Source of the DNA: an uncultured Neisseria sp.
GTDB taxonomy: Bacteria > Pseudomonadota > Gammaproteobacteria > Burkholderiales > Neisseriaceae
Direction: 5' to 3'
Assembly: GCA_947097615.1 (NCBI GenBank)
Contig: CAMURX010000026.1
Location: 1 to 13,117 of the forward strand
DNA length: 13,117 nucleotides
In this document: piece after piece, positions 12,148 through 13,117 of the stretch
Position numbering within the stretch: position 1 is the stretch's first letter
Layout of the letters: each line of letters starts with the position of its first letter
The notes under the pieces: model-generated
What the model saw: the letters and a program-made list of their open reading frames with translations, nothing else
Databases searched by the model: none
Told to the model about the DNA's origin: nothing
Translations under genes and position numbers: made by a program

Positions 12148-12468
12148 ATGAACAGCGGTATTCTCGAAGAACTCCAAAACGTTATCGACTCGCGCAAGGG
12201 AGCAGACCCGGAAAGCTCTTATGTGGCGCAGCTTTTTCACAAGGGTGGCGACAAGATTTTGAAAAAAGTGATCGAAGAGGCGGGCGAGGTGCTGATGGCG
12301 GCGAAAGACGGCGACAAGGCGCATTTGGTTTACGAAACGGCCGATTTGTGGTTTCACTGCATGGTACTGCTTTCGGCGCACGGCCTGCGGGCGGAAGACG
12401 TGGTAAACGAGTTGGCGCGGCGGCAGGGTTTGTCGGGACTGGCGGAAAAGGCGGCGCGGCAGCAATAG
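12148..12468 (+). CDS. hisE: Phosphoribosyl-ATP pyrophosphatase HisE
   Basis: HisE removes pyrophosphate from phosphoribosyl-ATP, the second step of histidine synthesis. The 106-aa product is an all-helical MazG-like pyrophosphohydrolase: [12 protein letters not shown] at the start, SSYVAQLF (23-30), [18 protein letters not shown] (39-56) with the Mg-binding Glu cluster, and [13 protein letters not shown] (63-75) with the second acidic pair. ATG at 12148 has AGGAG (12135-12139) upstream. Its stop TAG overlaps the first bases of an uptake sequence. It is separate from hisI, and they are probably one transcript since the hairpin between them lacks a plus-strand T-run. Confidence 0.97.
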   Translation: MNSGILEELQNVIDSRKGADPESSYVAQLFHKGGDKILKKVIEEAGEVLMAAKDGDKAHLVYETADLWFHCMVLLSAHGLRAEDVVNELARRQGLSGLAEKAARQQ

Positions 12469-12478
12469 GCCGTCTGAA
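12467..12478 (+). repeat. AG-DUS overlapping the hisE stop
   Basis: Perfect AGGCCGTCTGAA whose first two bases are the last two of the hisE TAG. Confidence 0.95.
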
Positions 12479-12515
12479 AGCTCATTTTCGGTAAAGCCCG
12501 AATCTGTTTGGCAAA

Positions 12516-12561
12516 GCAAAGGCCGTCTGAAACCCTGTTTGAGGTTTCAGACGGCCTTTGC
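12516..12561. terminator. Bidirectional DUS terminator between hisE and metG
   Basis: Positions 12516-12534 and 12543-12561 are perfect 19-bp arms containing AG-DUS copies (12520-12531 and 12546-12557), with an 8-base loop. TTT follows the GGCC on both strands. The two flanking genes converge here. Confidence 0.85.
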
Positions 12562-12577
12562 TGTCGGGTGGCGGAAC

Positions 12578-13117
12578 TTAACCCACTTTATCCCCCGGCT
12601 GCGCGCCTGCGTCCACGTCCAAGAGTTTCAGTTTGCCGTCGTGGGTGGCGGCAGACAGAATCATGCCTTCGGATACACCGAATTTGGCCATTTTGCGCGG
12701 GGCGAAGTTGGCGACGGCGATGACCATGCGGCCGTTGAGTTCGCTGGGATTCGGGTAGCTGGCGGCTATGCCGGAGAAGATAACGCGTTTTTCAAAGCCG
12801 AAATCAAGGTCGAATTTCAAGAGCTTGGTGCTGCCTTCTACGGCTTCGCAGTTGATGACTTTGGCCACGCGCATGTCGATTTTCATAAAGTCGTCAAACG
12901 ATGCCTGCTCGGCGACTTTTTCGTATTTGCTCTCGGCTTCGGCGGGCGCGGCGGCAGCCTGAATGCTTTGTTTGTTGGCTTCGATTAAGTTGTCCACTTG
13001 GGTTTGCTCCACTCGTTGCATGAGGTGTTCGTATTTGTTGATGGCGTGGCCTTCGGGCAGGGTTTGCGCGGCCATGTCCCACGAAAGCGCGGGGAGATTC
13101 AGGAACGCGGCGGCCTG
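12578..13117 (-). CDS. metG: Methionyl-tRNA synthetase, C-terminal part (gene cut at window edge)
   Basis: MetG charges tRNA-Met. The frame runs to base 13117 without interruption, so only the last 180 residues are seen and the catalytic domain lies outside. Visible in order: the end of the anticodon-binding helical domain ([22 protein letters not shown]), a variable Ala/Glu-rich linker ([15 protein letters not shown]) and a complete Trbp111/EMAP-type tRNA-binding domain that dimerises the enzyme: [76 protein letters not shown]. The linker codes over a degenerate Kingella-type uptake sequence (12952-12963). The stop is separated by a DUS terminator from convergent hisE. Confidence 0.95.
   Translation of the reverse strand, partial: QAAAFLNLPALSWDMAAQTLPEGHAINKYEHLMQRVEQTQVDNLIEANKQSIQAAAAPAEAESKYEKVAEQASFDDFMKIDMRVAKVINCEAVEGSTKLLKFDLDFGFEKRVIFSGIAASYPNPSELNGRMVIAVANFAPRKMAKFGVSEGMILSAATHDGKLKLLDVDAGAQPGDKVG

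Noticed and set aside
1..13117. CRISPR array, tRNA or rRNA genes, prophage or IS transposase genes
   Set aside because: No regularly spaced repeats, cloverleaf or rRNA stretches, and no transposase or phage protein was seen on either strand. The repeated units found are uptake sequences, REP-like and dRS3-like elements.

Overview
The window is chromosomal DNA from a member of the Neisseriaceae, most likely a GC-rich commensal Neisseria or close relative. The main evidence is about two dozen copies of the neisserial DNA uptake sequence AGGCCGTCTGAA (AG-DUS dialect) or one-mismatch variants of it. A dRS3-like 20-mer and protein sequences of neisserial type (HisB with an N-terminal extension, CreA, WaaF) agree with this. 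A second dialect, AGGCAGCCTGAA (Kingella-type), is also present, almost only between about 1.1 and 4.1 kb.

Layout. (1) 1-1111: 3' part of a RidA-fold protein related to chorismatases (FkbO/Hyg5/XanB2). (2) 1112-4365: accessory stretch. It holds a REP-like inverted pair, an unknown 164-aa gene, a DUF4303-like gene on the plus strand, and a minus-strand trio (barstar-like, 111-aa unknown, DUF4304-like). Most Kingella-type DUS copies are here. The short single-domain genes look like orphan immunity genes; no toxin is visible. (3) 4366-4905: creA lipoprotein. (4) 5053-9938, minus strand: histidine genes in transcription order hisC-hisB-hisH-hisA-(107-aa membrane protein)-hisF. (5) 9939-10377: AT-richer intergenic region with the likely hisC promoter. 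(6) 10378-11406: waaF, lipooligosaccharide heptosyltransferase II. (7) 11644-12468, plus strand: hisI and hisE as separate genes. (8) 12578-13117: C-terminal end of metG, cut by the right edge.

Together hisE, hisI, hisA, hisH/hisF, hisB and hisC cover pathway steps 2 to 8. hisG, hisD and the histidinol-phosphate phosphatase are not in the window. The cluster is split over two strands by waaF and is dotted with DUS hairpins and one classical terminator placed directly before hisF, so it is probably several transcription units and not one operon.

Most notable: two uptake-sequence dialects segregating by region; a family of DUS-bounded elements with a shared inner motif; a phage-repressor-like DNA-binding domain fused to HisB; an inverted DUS pair inside the hisH coding sequence; an intrinsic terminator just ahead of the hisF start; and a possible immunity-gene array. 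No complete new multi-gene system can be demonstrated from sequence alone.
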